A stretch of 64,000 nt of DNA from Massilia glaciei (GTDB lineage: Bacteria; Pseudomonadota; Gammaproteobacteria; Burkholderiales; Burkholderiaceae_D): positions 1 through 64,000 of the forward strand of contig NZ_PXWF02000122.1 in the NCBI RefSeq assembly GCF_003011895.2, read 5' to 3'. A program made the position numbers and the translations under genes. Below the pieces are notes generated by a model. The model ran no database searches. It was given only the letters and a program-made list of their open reading frames with translations, and was not told the origin of the DNA. Positions 27,835 to 37,700 of this stretch are shown here, piece by piece (positions within the stretch are counted from its first letter, which is position 1; each line of letters starts with the position of its first letter).

Positions 27835-28528
27835 CGCAAACGCTCCCGGCCACCATCTCTTTTGCTTCTTGCGTATCAGCAAACATCAGCACGTCGATTA
27901 TCGAAAGGCCAGGGATGAATTCCTTTGAAAACTGCCGGTATTGCGGAAGCTGCGGCGTGACAAAATGCAGTCCGAGCCCGGCCGATGTGAATTCGTCCGC
28001 ATCGTAAAGTTCCTTACCGCCCGGGGGATTGTAATAATCGGTAGCATTTTCCTTGATGCAAATATCAATTACCCTGGCCGCGCCGCTGAGGCCCGTATTC
28101 CCATAGGCCGCAGACGTCATCACGAATTCCGTTTGAAGGCCGAGATAGTCGGAGACGGCGCGCACACTGTTTTTTGCGAGGCAGGCCATGCTCGGCTCGT
28201 CGGCGGTCAGCACCTCGGAAAAGAGCTCAAACACTCCGCGAAAATTGGGCGCCTTCGAATAGGTGTGGCGCATGCCCTCGAGCATTTTCTTGCGCCACAA
28301 CTCGCCCGGCTGTACCATGATCTGGTTGATTTTCTGAAAAGGACTCGCTGCCGACAAAGGGACTGTGATGTAGCGGGGCGCACCAGCGGCGCAAACCCGA
28401 TTCCGGTTGATCCAGCCGTTTTTAATAAAATTGACATCATCATAAAACACGAACTTATTGACACTGGCAATCAGCTGGAAGTACCCTAAATATGGAAAAA
28501 AATAGGGCTGCATAATCGCAAGCCTCAT
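27827..28528 (-). CDS. wbqC: WbqC family protein
   Basis: 233-aa WbqC-like protein. The N-terminus MRLAIMQPYFFPYLGYFQLI and the following VFYDDVNFIKNGWINRNRV are diagnostic of the family. Such genes sit in amino-sugar loci next to DegT aminotransferases, as here. A role in acylating or modifying the amino sugar has been suggested, but the reaction is not established. The ATG at 28528 overlaps the aminotransferase stop by 4 bases; the open frame further upstream is not used. Confidence 0.9.
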   Translation of the reverse strand: MRLAIMQPYFFPYLGYFQLIASVNKFVFYDDVNFIKNGWINRNRVCAAGAPRYITVPLSAASPFQKINQIMVQPGELWRKKMLEGMRHTYSKAPNFRGVFELFSEVLTADEPSMACLAKNSVRAVSDYLGLQTEFVMTSAAYGNTGLSGAARVIDICIKENATDYYNPPGGKELYDADEFTSAGLGLHFVTPQLPQYRQFSKEFIPGLSIIDVLMFADTQEAKEMVAGSVCGG

Positions 28529-29643
28529 TTTGAAAATCCTGCGATGACACCGGCAATCGTATCGACTTGCTCGCCCGTCAGACTCGGATAGATCGGTAGG
28601 CACATGACTTTGCGGGCCGCCTCGCTCGCCACTGGCAGATTGCCCGCGTGCGCCGATGGCAAACCGCGGTACATCGGGAAATCGGTGATCAGCGGATAGA
28701 AGTAGCGTCGCGCAAAGATGTTTTGATCCTTTAACGCCTGATACAGCGCATCGCGCGTCACCGGGTAGTCGTTCTCGACCAAGATTGGGAAGTACGAATA
28801 ATTGGCCACCTTCTCGCCTGCGTCGCCAAGACAGCGGATTCCCTTAACGCCGCTTAGCAGCTTCCGGTAACGATGATCGATCTCCTTGCGCGCCGCAATC
28901 ACGTCGGCCACCCCCTCGAGCTGCAGCATGCCGAAAGCGGCATTGATCTCGCTCATTTTGCCATTGATGCCCGGCGCCACTACCGTCACCTCGTCGACGA
29001 AACCGAAATTCTTAAGTTGGTCGATGCGCAGCTTGGTCTTCGCATCGGGACAGATAATAGCCCCGCCTTCAAAGGTGTTGAACACCTTGGTGGCGTGGAA
29101 ACTGAGCACCGACAGGTCGCCATGCCGAAGCACGCTGCCCGAGTCGTTCTGCACCCCAAAAGCGTGGGCGGCGTCGTAGATCACTTTGAGATTGTAGTTG
29201 TCAGCGATTTTCTGAATGGCCTCGACATCGCAAGGATGTCCATAGCAATGTACCGGCATGATGGCGGTCGTTTGCGGGGTGATGGCGGCCTCGATTTTCG
29301 CCGGATCCAGATTGAGCGTGTCCGGGTCGATGTCCACAAAGACTGGCTTGATCCCGTTCCATAACAATGAATGCGCCGTTGCGACAAACGAGTAGGGCGT
29401 CGTGATGACCTCGCCAGTAATCCTGAGCGCCTGCAAGGCGGTGACAAGCGCGATCGTCCCGTTGGTGAACAAGGCTAGATGCTCAACCCCCAAATACTCG
29501 CACAAGGCACTTTCCAACTGCCGGTGGAAGGGCCCGCCATTGGTCAGTATCTTATTGTCCCAAATCTTCTTCAAATACGGAATGAACTCCTCAAGGGGAG
29601 GAAGGTGGGGTTGGGTAACATAAATGGGATTGTTATTGCTCAT
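28525..29643 (-). CDS. DegT/DnrJ/EryC1 sugar aminotransferase
   Basis: 372-aa PLP aminotransferase for nucleotide-linked keto-sugars. It starts with IYVTQPHLPPLEEF, then LALFTNGTIALVTAL, PVHCYGHPCDVEAI, VIYDAAHAFGV (Asp for the PLP pyridine) and SFHATKVFNTFEGG (Schiff-base Lys). It resembles VioA/FdtB/WecE-type enzymes acting on dTDP-4-keto or 3-keto-6-deoxyhexose. The window's rmlA and rmlB can supply dTDP-4-keto-6-deoxyglucose. The exact substrate is not readable from sequence alone. Confidence 0.9.
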   Translation of the reverse strand: MSNNNPIYVTQPHLPPLEEFIPYLKKIWDNKILTNGGPFHRQLESALCEYLGVEHLALFTNGTIALVTALQALRITGEVITTPYSFVATAHSLLWNGIKPVFVDIDPDTLNLDPAKIEAAITPQTTAIMPVHCYGHPCDVEAIQKIADNYNLKVIYDAAHAFGVQNDSGSVLRHGDLSVLSFHATKVFNTFEGGAIICPDAKTKLRIDQLKNFGFVDEVTVVAPGINGKMSEINAAFGMLQLEGVADVIAARKEIDHRYRKLLSGVKGIRCLGDAGEKVANYSYFPILVENDYPVTRDALYQALKDQNIFARRYFYPLITDFPMYRGLPSAHAGNLPVASEAARKVMCLPIYPSLTGEQVDTIAGVIAGFSK

Positions 29644-29718
29644 ATTTGCCTAGTTGCACCGATTCTCCGCCTGGGTGCGGCCTTGGTGTACGAAAATTCT
29701 CGGAGGAACTCGCAAGTC

Positions 29719-30738
29719 CTAGTGGTTTGCCAGATACCACGGCATTGCCGCTTCGAGGCCTTGGCCAATGCGATAGGCCGGCGCATAGCCGAGCCGCTTG
29801 GAAGACTTTCCGATGTCGGCCTGCGAATGACGCACGTCGCCGTCGCGGAAACCTCGATAGACGAGTTCCTTGCCATACTCTACGCCGTGCGTTCCCAGGA
29901 TCCGCTTCAGGTTCGCCGCGAGAACGTTGAGACTCGTCGCGTCGCTCACGGCCACGTTGTAGACTTCGTTCTTGTTCTCGTCCCCGGTCGTGGCCGCGAG
30001 CAAGTTGGCCTGCACCGCGTTCTCGACATAACAGAAGTCGCGGCTGGTCTCGCCGTCGCCATTGATGAACACGTCGTCGCCAGCGATCATAGCTGCGATC
30101 CATTTGGGGATGACGGCAGCGTACGCGCCATTCGGATCCTGGCGCTTCCCGAATACATTGAAATAGCGCAACCCGATCGTTTTGAATCCGTAGCTGCGCG
30201 CGAAAACCTCAGCATACAATTCGTTGACGTATTTCGTGACGGCGTAAGGGGACAACGGCTTTCCGATGCGGTCCTCGACCTTTGGCAAGCCGGGATGATC
30301 GCCATAGGTCGAGCTCGAGGCCGCGTAGACGAATGAGGTGACCGCAGCATCCCTGGCCGCCGTCAGCATATTGAGAAAACCGCTTACATTGACATCGTTG
30401 CTGGTCAGCGGATCTTTGAGTGAACGGGGGACCGACCCCAGGGCGGCCTGGTGCAGCACATAATCGACACCTTCGACCGCTCGCTGGCAAGCGGCCAGAT
30501 CGCGGATGTCCCCTGTCACCAGGGTAAAGCGCGCCCACCGCTCCGGCCCGACCAATTCCCTGACCTCATCCAGATTGCGCTGGTGGCCGGTCGCGAAATT
30601 ATCGAGTCCGACAACGGTTTGCTCCAGTTGGAGCAGGGTTTCGAGAAGATTTGAGCCGATGAAACCGGCACACCCCGTGATCAGCCATTTTTTCGGCTGT
30701 GCGCGCAATTGTTGTTGAATATTTTCAAATTGGGTCAT
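29719..30738 (-). CDS. tviC: UDP-N-acetylglucosamine 4-epimerase (TviC/WbpP)
   Basis: SDR epimerase interconverting UDP-GlcNAc/UDP-GalNAc or the corresponding uronic acids. It has the typical N-terminal extension before [16 protein letters not shown], then [37 protein letters not shown], and the YAVTK YxxxK pair. The WbpP-type ALGSVPRS loop and the extension separate it from GalE. The ATG at 30738 has AAGGA upstream; a TTG six codons earlier is less likely. It directly follows tviB, as in Vi antigen and P. aeruginosa O6 loci. Confidence 0.93.
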   Translation of the reverse strand: MTQFENIQQQLRAQPKKWLITGCAGFIGSNLLETLLQLEQTVVGLDNFATGHQRNLDEVRELVGPERWARFTLVTGDIRDLAACQRAVEGVDYVLHQAALGSVPRSLKDPLTSNDVNVSGFLNMLTAARDAAVTSFVYAASSSTYGDHPGLPKVEDRIGKPLSPYAVTKYVNELYAEVFARSYGFKTIGLRYFNVFGKRQDPNGAYAAVIPKWIAAMIAGDDVFINGDGETSRDFCYVENAVQANLLAATTGDENKNEVYNVAVSDATSLNVLAANLKRILGTHGVEYGKELVYRGFRDGDVRHSQADIGKSSKRLGYAPAYRIGQGLEAAMPWYLANH

Positions 30739-30765
30739 GTTGTGGTCCTTGGTCAACTGTCCGTG

Positions 30766-32043
30766 TTACAAGCGTATGTCCGCCTCACCCTTCGGCAGCA
30801 TACATTTCAAGTCGAACAGGACGTGAGTTTCCTTCCCGAAGCTGCGCAGGGCGGCGGCACCGAACTCCTTGAATTCGCGGTGGGCCACGGCCAAGATCAC
30901 CGCATCGTATTTGCCAACTTCTGGCGCGGCTATCGGCGTAATGCCGTATTCATGCTCCGCGCCCTCCTTGCTGACCCATGGGTCGTAGACATCGACGTTG
31001 ACGTTGTAATCAACCAGTTCGTTAATGATGTCAATGACCTTGGTGTTACGCAGGTCGGGGCAATTTTCCTTGAATGACAGGCCCATCACCAGCACATTGG
31101 CGCCGTCAACATGGATGCGGCGTTTCAGCATTTTTTTGACGAGCTCGCCAACAACATACGCGCCCATGCTGTCATTGATACGCCGGCCTGCAAGTATCAC
31201 CTGCGGGTGGTACCCAATCGACTCGGCCTTGTGGGTAAGATAGTATGGATCGACACCGATGCAATGACCGCCGACCAGACCCGGGCGGAACGGAAGGAAG
31301 TTCCATTTGGTACCAGCCGCCGTGAGAACGTCCTCCGTATCGATGCCCATTTTATTGAAAATGATCGCGAGTTCGTTCATAAGGGCGATGTTCAGGTCGC
31401 GCTGTGTGTTCTCGATCACCTTAGCCGCCTCTGCGACGCGGATCGACGACGCCTTATGGGTGCCGGCCACGATGATGCTGCGATAAAGCGCGTCGACAAA
31501 ATCTGCCGCCTGCGGGGTGGAGCCGGAGGTCACCTTAGTGATAGTTGTGAGACGGTGCTCCTTGTCGCCGGGATTGATTCGTTCCGGGCTGTATCCGACA
31601 AAAAAATCCTCATTGAATTTGAGTCCCGAGACCCGCTCGATGACGGGTACGCAATAATCCTCGGTCGCACCAGGGTATACGGTGGACTCATAAACGACCA
31701 CGTCGCCTTTTCTGACCACCTTTCCGAGAGTCTCCGAGGCCTTCAGCAACGGCGTCAAATCCGGCTGCTTATGCTCGTCGATTGGGGTGGGCACGGTAAC
31801 GATATAGACATTCGCCTGGCGCAGGTCCTCGATATCTGTCGTATAGGCCAGGTGCTTCGCCTCGACTAATTCATGGGTATCGACTTCCAATGTATGATCA
31901 ACTCCGCTGCGCAATTCTTGAACACGCCCCTGGTTGATATCAAAACCAATGGTCGGGTATTTTTTCCCGAACTCGACAGCCAATGGCAGACCTACATACC
32001 CTAGGCCGATGATTGCGATTTGTGTTTTAGATGTTAAATTCAT
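30766..32043 (-). CDS. tviB: UDP-N-acetylhexosamine 6-dehydrogenase (TviB/WbpO/WbpA family)
   Basis: 425-aa nucleotide-sugar dehydrogenase oxidising C6 of UDP-GlcNAc or UDP-GalNAc to the uronic acid. It has the NAD motif [31 protein letters not shown], the central helix with [17 protein letters not shown], and the catalytic Cys in [15 protein letters not shown]. The C-terminal domain is [17 protein letters not shown]. The VEFGKKY and TEDYCVPV features match the TviB branch rather than Ugd. With tviC it would give GalNAcA or GlcNAcA. Confidence 0.95.
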   Translation of the reverse strand: MNLTSKTQIAIIGLGYVGLPLAVEFGKKYPTIGFDINQGRVQELRSGVDHTLEVDTHELVEAKHLAYTTDIEDLRQANVYIVTVPTPIDEHKQPDLTPLLKASETLGKVVRKGDVVVYESTVYPGATEDYCVPVIERVSGLKFNEDFFVGYSPERINPGDKEHRLTTITKVTSGSTPQAADFVDALYRSIIVAGTHKASSIRVAEAAKVIENTQRDLNIALMNELAIIFNKMGIDTEDVLTAAGTKWNFLPFRPGLVGGHCIGVDPYYLTHKAESIGYHPQVILAGRRINDSMGAYVVGELVKKMLKRRIHVDGANVLVMGLSFKENCPDLRNTKVIDIINELVDYNVNVDVYDPWVSKEGAEHEYGITPIAAPEVGKYDAVILAVAHREFKEFGAAALRSFGKETHVLFDLKCMLPKGEADIRL

Positions 32044-32232
32044 GACGTGTCCGTGAGTATTGTGATCAGTTTGTACTGGTTGCGACTCTCACAATGCGAG
32101 CGCGCCCAGGTTTTCCATTTTTAGAGGGTTGCCCCAACGAACGACCTGCGCCGCACCGCGCGGAAAGCACTCATGCTGCCAGGCGGTTTATTTGACAAAC
32201 AGGTGGTGCCGCGATGTGCAGAAGGCGGCCAG

Positions 32233-32358
32233 CTAGTCCGATAACACGACGATGCCAGCGATTCCGAATGCCAATAGCAGGCCGAGAATGAACATGCCAC
32301 GTTTGGCTCTATGAGTCCAGCGAGTCGCCCGCCGCAAGCTCATCTTTTTGCTTCTCAT
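32233..32358 (-). CDS. 41-aa single-helix membrane peptide between wzc and tviB
   Basis: Small open frame. The N-terminus is strongly basic (MRSKKMSLRRATRWTHRAKR), followed by one membrane helix, MFILGLLLAFGIAGIVVL, ending SD and TAG. The positive-inside pattern predicts N-in. AGGGGA lies about eight bases before the ATG at 32358, and the gene starts 27 bases after the wzc stop in the same direction. Unknown function. The complete topogenic pattern plus ribosome-binding site makes chance less likely. Confidence 0.6.
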   Translation of the reverse strand: MRSKKMSLRRATRWTHRAKRGMFILGLLLAFGIAGIVVLSD

Positions 32359-32385
32359 TGTTCAATTCCCCTAATCATGTTGTTG

Positions 32386-34617
32386 TCAATATTTATACTG
32401 GGCGTAGCGGTATTTTCCGTATTTGGACCCGTAGCCATAACGTCCCATGCGTGGCTTGAGATCATTGAACACAATCCCGGTGATTGAGGTGCCGGCCTGC
32501 CTAAACCGCTTAACCGATTCCTCGATCTCGCCCATGGTGGTCACGCCGCCGCGGACGATGTTGAAGATTGTGCCCGAGTGCGTGCCGATGACCAGCGCGT
32601 CCGCCACAGCCAGGACCGGCGCGCTGTCGATGATGACGATATCGTAAAGAGCGGACACCCTGCGAAGGCATTCGGCGAAGTGCTCATGGGCCAACAGCTC
32701 GGCCGGCCGCGGCGGCAGCACGCCGGTCGAAATAAAGTCCAGATTCTCGACCACGTTTCTATGAATCGCTTGCTCGAGCGTATGCTGACCGGCGATGAGC
32801 TCGGACAGGCCGTCCTTGCGCTTGAGTCCAAAATAACGCTGCAAATATCCTTTGCGCAAGTCGGCATCAATAAGCAAGACCTTCTTGCCGGTCGATGCCA
32901 GAACGGCGGCAAAATTGACTGAGACGAACGACTTACCGACCGTCGGCGTCGGACCGCTGATCATGACGATATTATTCTTTGCGCTCAACATTGAGAATTG
33001 CAGCGAAGTGCGGAAGCTGCGCAGGCTTTCAATCGCCGGGTCAGACGGATCGTCGTGGGCCAGCACAGAAACCTTCTTCGGGTCGCTCTGCATCAGCTCG
33101 TACAGCAATTCCTGTTTTTCGCTGTGTGCCACGGCGGCGCTGACTGGCAAGCCGAGTCGATGTTCGATTTCGTGGGGATCGTCGATCCCTCCGAACAGAT
33201 TCTTGCGGATAAACGCGCCCACTACACCAAGAAACAGTCCAACCAGGGCCGCCAGTGCGATCACAATAGCACGCTTCGGGCGCACCGGATTTAACGGGAT
33301 CTCAGCAACATCGAGCAGACGGGCATTGCCGACTTTACTCGCCTTGACCAGCCTTAATTGCTGGGCACTGTTGAGCAGAGCCGTGTACAGGTCCGTGTTC
33401 ACCTTGACGTCTCGGGTCAACCTGAACACATCCTGTTCGACCGACGGCAAGCGCTTGATCTTGCTGTTGACCGAATCGAGTTCGGCGCTCAGCGTGCGCA
33501 TTTGCTGGGTGACCGCCTCCACCAGGGGATTGGAGCTTTGAAACCGCGTGAGCAATTCATCACGCTTTTGCTTGAGCTCGACCATCCTCGTTTGTGACAT
33601 CACCGACTGCTGCAGGACGGTCTTGGCCTCTTCGCTCAAATCGATTGTGCCGCGACTGTTGCGCAGCGTGTTGTATTTGACCTCGGCCTCCTCCAGATTG
33701 GCTTTCATTTCCGGCAGTTGCTTATCGAGGAAGGCGAGCGATTTTTCGGCCTCCTCGGACTTGCGGTCCACGTTCTGGCGGATATATTCAAGCCCGATGT
33801 GGTTGAGGATGCCCGCCGTTTTCCTGGGATCTGGCCCCTGCATGGAAACGCCGATGATGCCTGACTGCTTGCCCTTTTCGGCGATGTTCAAGGAGCCTTG
33901 CAGTTTTTCGACGGTGCCAAGAATCGGCGAGCGGAGCAGCTTGAACCGCGCGCCGGGCAACCCGCTCAGCGCATCGACACGCAACTCGACCGTACCATTG
34001 CCCACCTTGCTCGAGGCGATTTGCCCCAGTTTGCCGCTAAATTCGCCGGCGCCGCCTGGCAGGGTCACGCGATACGAATCGTTTCCCATCGCGGTCAGCA
34101 CAAAGGTCAACCCTTCGAGTTTGACCGGCACATTGAACAGTGTTACTTCGATGCGCTCGGGGCCCCACACGTATCCGCCAATTCCGAACAGGCCGGGCTC
34201 GGTCAACTCCTTGTTCGAGCGCGCAATCCAGCGCCCCACCACCGGGAAATATTTTGGCTCGGCGCGAATGTAGAGCAACGCGTTGTTAACTGCGCGTGTC
34301 ACAACGAAGCGTGAGCGCAGGATTTCCATTTCCGCAGTGGCGGCGGTTTTCAGATCGAAAACACTGGAGAGGTCCCCCAGGATATTCTTGGACGACGACG
34401 CACTGTCCTCAACCTGCACCAAGATGTTGGCTTGGTACACTGGCGTGCTCATGTATGCATACGCCGTGCCCAGCACGGTGACCACAAATGCGATCACGGC
34501 GATCAACCACCGGTTGTCGAATAACAGATCGAGATACGAGGCGAGATTGATGGCATCGTCGTCTTGGTCGAAAGCTTTCCCGGCGATGAGGGCGTTTTGT
34601 GAAGCGGATTCGTTCAT
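32386..34617 (-). CDS. wzc: Wzc-type polysaccharide co-polymerase and tyrosine autokinase
   Basis: 743-aa BY-kinase controlling chain length and export with Wza. Residues about 20-60 hold the first membrane helix (WLIAVIAFVVTVLGTAYAYM) of the Wzz domain. A long periplasmic coiled-coil region follows, then a second helix (AIVIALAALVGLFLGVVGAF). The cytoplasmic kinase has Walker A GPTPTVGKS at 555-563, Walker A' VLLIDADLRKG and Walker B IVIIDSAPV. The last 19 residues carry seven tyrosines, the autophosphorylation cluster. The start is the ATG at 34617; the open frame continues upstream without support. Confidence 0.96.
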   Translation of the reverse strand: MNESASQNALIAGKAFDQDDDAINLASYLDLLFDNRWLIAVIAFVVTVLGTAYAYMSTPVYQANILVQVEDSASSSKNILGDLSSVFDLKTAATAEMEILRSRFVVTRAVNNALLYIRAEPKYFPVVGRWIARSNKELTEPGLFGIGGYVWGPERIEVTLFNVPVKLEGLTFVLTAMGNDSYRVTLPGGAGEFSGKLGQIASSKVGNGTVELRVDALSGLPGARFKLLRSPILGTVEKLQGSLNIAEKGKQSGIIGVSMQGPDPRKTAGILNHIGLEYIRQNVDRKSEEAEKSLAFLDKQLPEMKANLEEAEVKYNTLRNSRGTIDLSEEAKTVLQQSVMSQTRMVELKQKRDELLTRFQSSNPLVEAVTQQMRTLSAELDSVNSKIKRLPSVEQDVFRLTRDVKVNTDLYTALLNSAQQLRLVKASKVGNARLLDVAEIPLNPVRPKRAIVIALAALVGLFLGVVGAFIRKNLFGGIDDPHEIEHRLGLPVSAAVAHSEKQELLYELMQSDPKKVSVLAHDDPSDPAIESLRSFRTSLQFSMLSAKNNIVMISGPTPTVGKSFVSVNFAAVLASTGKKVLLIDADLRKGYLQRYFGLKRKDGLSELIAGQHTLEQAIHRNVVENLDFISTGVLPPRPAELLAHEHFAECLRRVSALYDIVIIDSAPVLAVADALVIGTHSGTIFNIVRGGVTTMGEIEESVKRFRQAGTSITGIVFNDLKPRMGRYGYGSKYGKYRYAQYKY

Positions 34618-34693
34618 TATAAAACCAAAAAAAATTTGTATGATACAGATCGAGCAACCGATTAAGATCGAAAGCGCCAAGGCGCCCTCGCCG

Positions 34694-35131
34694 CTAACCC
34701 ATTTTTACGATCTGCTCGGACCACACCTTAACACCCGCCTCGATGAGCTTGTGCGCCAACCTGAAACTGTCGATACCCTCCCGATAAGGATCGGGAATAT
34801 CCACCTTTGCCGCCTCGCCCAATCGGAACACTTTTCCGCGGGCACCCATGTACTGCGTTTCGACGTGCCTTTTCTGGTCGAGGTCCATCACCAGGATCAC
34901 CTCGGCCTGGGAGACCAGCGCGGACGATATTTGTTGCGCGCGGTGCGTGTCGATATCGATGCCGTGCTCGGCCATCAACTGCAGCGCGTGTGGATCGGCC
35001 GGTTTGCCGATCATGGCGCCCAGTCCGGCCGACACGACGGCCCTGCCCGGCAGGGCCTGCCTGAGCATCCCCTCCGCCATCGGACTGCGGCAAATGTTGC
35101 CGATACAAAGCACCAGAATCCGCTGGATCAC
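34694..35131 (-). CDS. wzb: Low-molecular-weight protein tyrosine phosphatase Wzb
   Basis: 145-aa phosphatase that removes phosphate from the Wzc tyrosine tail. It has the P-loop C-x5-R-S as CIGNICRS (C9, R15) and the general-acid Asp in VDIPDPYREG. The start is a GTG at 35131 overlapping the wza stop by 4 bases (GTGA). Order wza-wzb-wzc is the standard group 1 capsule/colanic-acid module. Confidence 0.96.
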   Translation of the reverse strand: MIQRILVLCIGNICRSPMAEGMLRQALPGRAVVSAGLGAMIGKPADPHALQLMAEHGIDIDTHRAQQISSALVSQAEVILVMDLDQKRHVETQYMGARGKVFRLGEAAKVDIPDPYREGIDSFRLAHKLIEAGVKVWSEQIVKMG

Positions 35132-36249
35132 TTGATTTGGCCGATCGAGGTTGCGGCGGTCGCTGCGGTCGGCAGGATCAGGTTGATGATGCGGTTGTAG
35201 CGGGCAAGGCCGGATGCGTCGACGAACACGACATCGCGCGCGCTAAGCTCGAACCCTCCGGCGAGCGCGAGCGCGACCGGCGAGGCGGCGTCGAGGTTGT
35301 AGACCACCGGCTCGGCGTCGCCGGCATTGCGCACCACGTACACTTGGCGCGCGGAACTGCTCAACTGGCTCAAGCCGCCGGCTTCTCCTAGGGCGTCGGC
35401 CAGCGTCAACCTTCCGTGGTGCATGGCCAAGGCCTTGGGCGTGTTCACCTCACCCAGCACATACACCTTGCTCTCCTCGCGGCTCGGCACCCGCACCGCG
35501 TCACCGGGGGCGAGCATCAGCCGAGAAGTGTCGACCCCGCGCTGAAGCAGCGCGGGCAGATTGACTGGATGGGAAATACCGGCGCGCGACACGATGATGC
35601 GGCTCTGGTCCGAACTGGGCAGGAATCCGCCGGCCCGGCTCACCGCCTCCAGCAGCGTCATCGGAACGTCGTCGATCGCCTGGTTGCCCGGCGACTTGAC
35701 TTCGCCGTCGATGTAGATCCGCTTGCTGCGGTAGGACAGCACCCTGAGCGTGATGTCGGGGCGCTTGATCGACTTGACTAGCTTTTCAGCCAGAAGATTA
35801 CGCGCCTGCAATTCAGTCAGGCCGGACAACTTGATCGGCCCGACGTACGGAAACTGGACGATGCCGTCCTGGTCAACGACGAACACGGCCGGCGTCTGGG
35901 CGCCGGTGTTCGTCAACGCCTGGGCGCCGGAAGATGCGATATTGAGCTCGGGATGGTCCCACACCAGGATCGACAGCATATCCCCCTTGCCGATCAGGTA
36001 CGAGCGCGGCGCACCGATCAGGGCGTGGGTTGCCTCGCCCGCAGCCTCGGCGCGCGCCGCCTTTTCGGCCTGCAGCAACGCCGGCGTGATGAGCCTGATC
36101 GCAGGCGCCTGCTGGACCCGCGTATCCGTGCTCGGAACATCACGCACGTCGATCCGCATTCCCGGCTCCATGTTGGAACAGGCCACAACAACGGGCACAA
36201 GCGCCAGCAAACGGCAGCGCTTGACAGCCACAGAAAAGGAAAAAGGCAT
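35128..36249 (-). CDS. wza: Outer-membrane polysaccharide export lipoprotein Wza
   Basis: 373-aa outer-membrane channel protein. A lipoprotein signal ends at VVVACSN (Cys about residue 24). The export domain includes YLIGKGDMLSILVWDHPELN and GIVQFPYVGPIKLSGLTELQA, followed by SLBB-type domains (KRIYIDGEVKSPGNQAI, SKVYVLGEVNTPKAL). It is the first gene of the minus-strand locus. A TATACT -10-like hexamer lies at 36328-36333 on the minus strand, about 80 bases upstream, but no matching -35 was found. Confidence 0.95.
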   Translation of the reverse strand: MPFSFSVAVKRCRLLALVPVVVACSNMEPGMRIDVRDVPSTDTRVQQAPAIRLITPALLQAEKAARAEAAGEATHALIGAPRSYLIGKGDMLSILVWDHPELNIASSGAQALTNTGAQTPAVFVVDQDGIVQFPYVGPIKLSGLTELQARNLLAEKLVKSIKRPDITLRVLSYRSKRIYIDGEVKSPGNQAIDDVPMTLLEAVSRAGGFLPSSDQSRIIVSRAGISHPVNLPALLQRGVDTSRLMLAPGDAVRVPSREESKVYVLGEVNTPKALAMHHGRLTLADALGEAGGLSQLSSSARQVYVVRNAGDAEPVVYNLDAASPVALALAGGFELSARDVVFVDASGLARYNRIINLILPTAATAATSIGQIK

Positions 36250-36478
36250 AATTATCGCTTATCGGGATTCAAAATCTGGCAGTGGTTGACTGCGGAATGT
36301 TTGCAATTTACATGCACGATCCGGCGCAGTATACAACAATTTTCCACCTCGATCCATTGCCGTTTGATTTGAGTCAATGGAAATGCATTCGAATTAAGCT
36401 AGCCAACACGGCAAAATAGATGACATTATCACCAGCAACGCCGCTCGCCGCGCATCGACGAAACCTTCAAGCCGGTAG

Positions 36479-37407
36479 GTGGTGAATTGGGCGCCGGCAC
36501 CTGCCCTACGCGAACGGCACGCCCGACGCGAGGCAATTCGAGTCGTGCTTCGTTCGGTGGACGAGCTCATGTGCCCTTCGCTAGTTGGCCAGCACATTGC
36601 CATTGATTGCAAATCGGTGCGTGGCTCGCACGACGGCAAGCAGAGCGCGATTCATCTTGTGTCGGAATGGAGTAGCGCCAGTGGTTTGACGCTTGGACAA
36701 GTCCAGACTGCGGACAAGGGTAACGAAATCACCGCGATACCGGAATTATTGGCCACGCTCGATGTCAAAGGCGCCATCATCACGATTGACGCGATGGACT
36801 GCCAACGCGGCATCGCGGCCGAGATCGTGGCAGGCGGCGCCGACTATGTGCTGGCCGTGAAGGACAATCAGCCCGGGCCGGCCGAGGCCGTCAAGCTGTG
36901 GTTCGATGCCGCCGATGGCGGCAAGATGGATCGTCCGTTCTGGGACGACATCCAGACCGAAAAGGATCACGGACGGATGGAAACCCGGCGCTGCCTGGTG
37001 ACGAACGACGTCGCTTGGCTCGGTCAACACGATCAGAATTAGGCCGCGCTACAGAGCCTGATAATGATCGGTTCGACGAGGGAAATCATCGGCGGGAATG
37101 GCGGCGGGGCACTGCCAGTGTCGAACGCAGGTTTTACATCAGCAGCCTGCCGGCCAGGGCGGCGCGACTGGCTCAGCCTGTGCGTGCGCACTGGGGCATC
37201 GGGAACGGCATGCATTGGGTCTTGGACGTTGCATTTCGCGAGGATGACTGCCGCATCCGGGTTGGGGAGGCGGCGCAGAATTTCGCCATCCTGCGCCGAA
37301 TCGCACTCAACCTTTCAAAAAAGGAGAAGACCACCGAGCTAGGTGTCGGCTCCAAACGACTGAAGGCGGGCTGGAACTGCGACTACCTGAGCAAGGTGCT
37401 GGGCTAG
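36479..37407 (+). pseudogene. ISAs1-family transposase remnant, N-truncated and frameshifted
   Basis: DDE transposase of the ISAs1/H-repeat type. Frame one has GQHIAIDCKSVRGSHDGKQ, AIHLVSEWSSASGLTLGQ, ITAIPELLATLDVKGAIITI (first catalytic part) and GADYVLAVKDNQ. It stops at 37040, and the protein continues in another frame with RFYISSLPARAARLAQPVRAHW, then GIGNGMHWVLDVAFREDDCR, to 37407. The conserved N-terminus is missing, and no terminal inverted repeats were found. It is therefore inactive. It marks the boundary between the wza locus and the rml cassette. Confidence 0.85.
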
Positions 37408-37700
37408 CAATCTGATCCTTCATGCGATCGCCCTGGCGCCGCCTTGTGCCGCCCTCCCCTCATTGGCGCATGTCAACGTTTTGACGTATGATGCCGGAGC
37501 GTCGAGCATTTCTCCCATCGGTTGCGTATTTCCGGGACGCATCGCTTTTGACCCGCGGCGGAAAAACGCGCTCAGCGCGCGTTTCGCTCGCGCATGCGGC
37601 CGCATCGCGGCCGGGCCGCATTCATCCCCAGCATCGTGAATGCCATCGCTTCGGATTTGGCGAAGCAAACCACAATTGTAGAATAGCGAAGGAGTTCATA

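Noticed and set aside
32386-34617. wzc as a plain Wzz
   Set aside because: Intact Walker motifs and a tyrosine-rich tail show it is a full BY-kinase.
37657-37684. Possible promoter TTGGCG-16-TAGAAT before rmlB
   Set aside because: A start site there would fall within the ribosome-binding site, leaving almost no leader; the match is weak.
37488-37700. N-terminal extension of RmlB
   Set aside because: RmlB homologues begin at the TGGAGFIG strand, and AAGGAG precedes the ATG at 37701.
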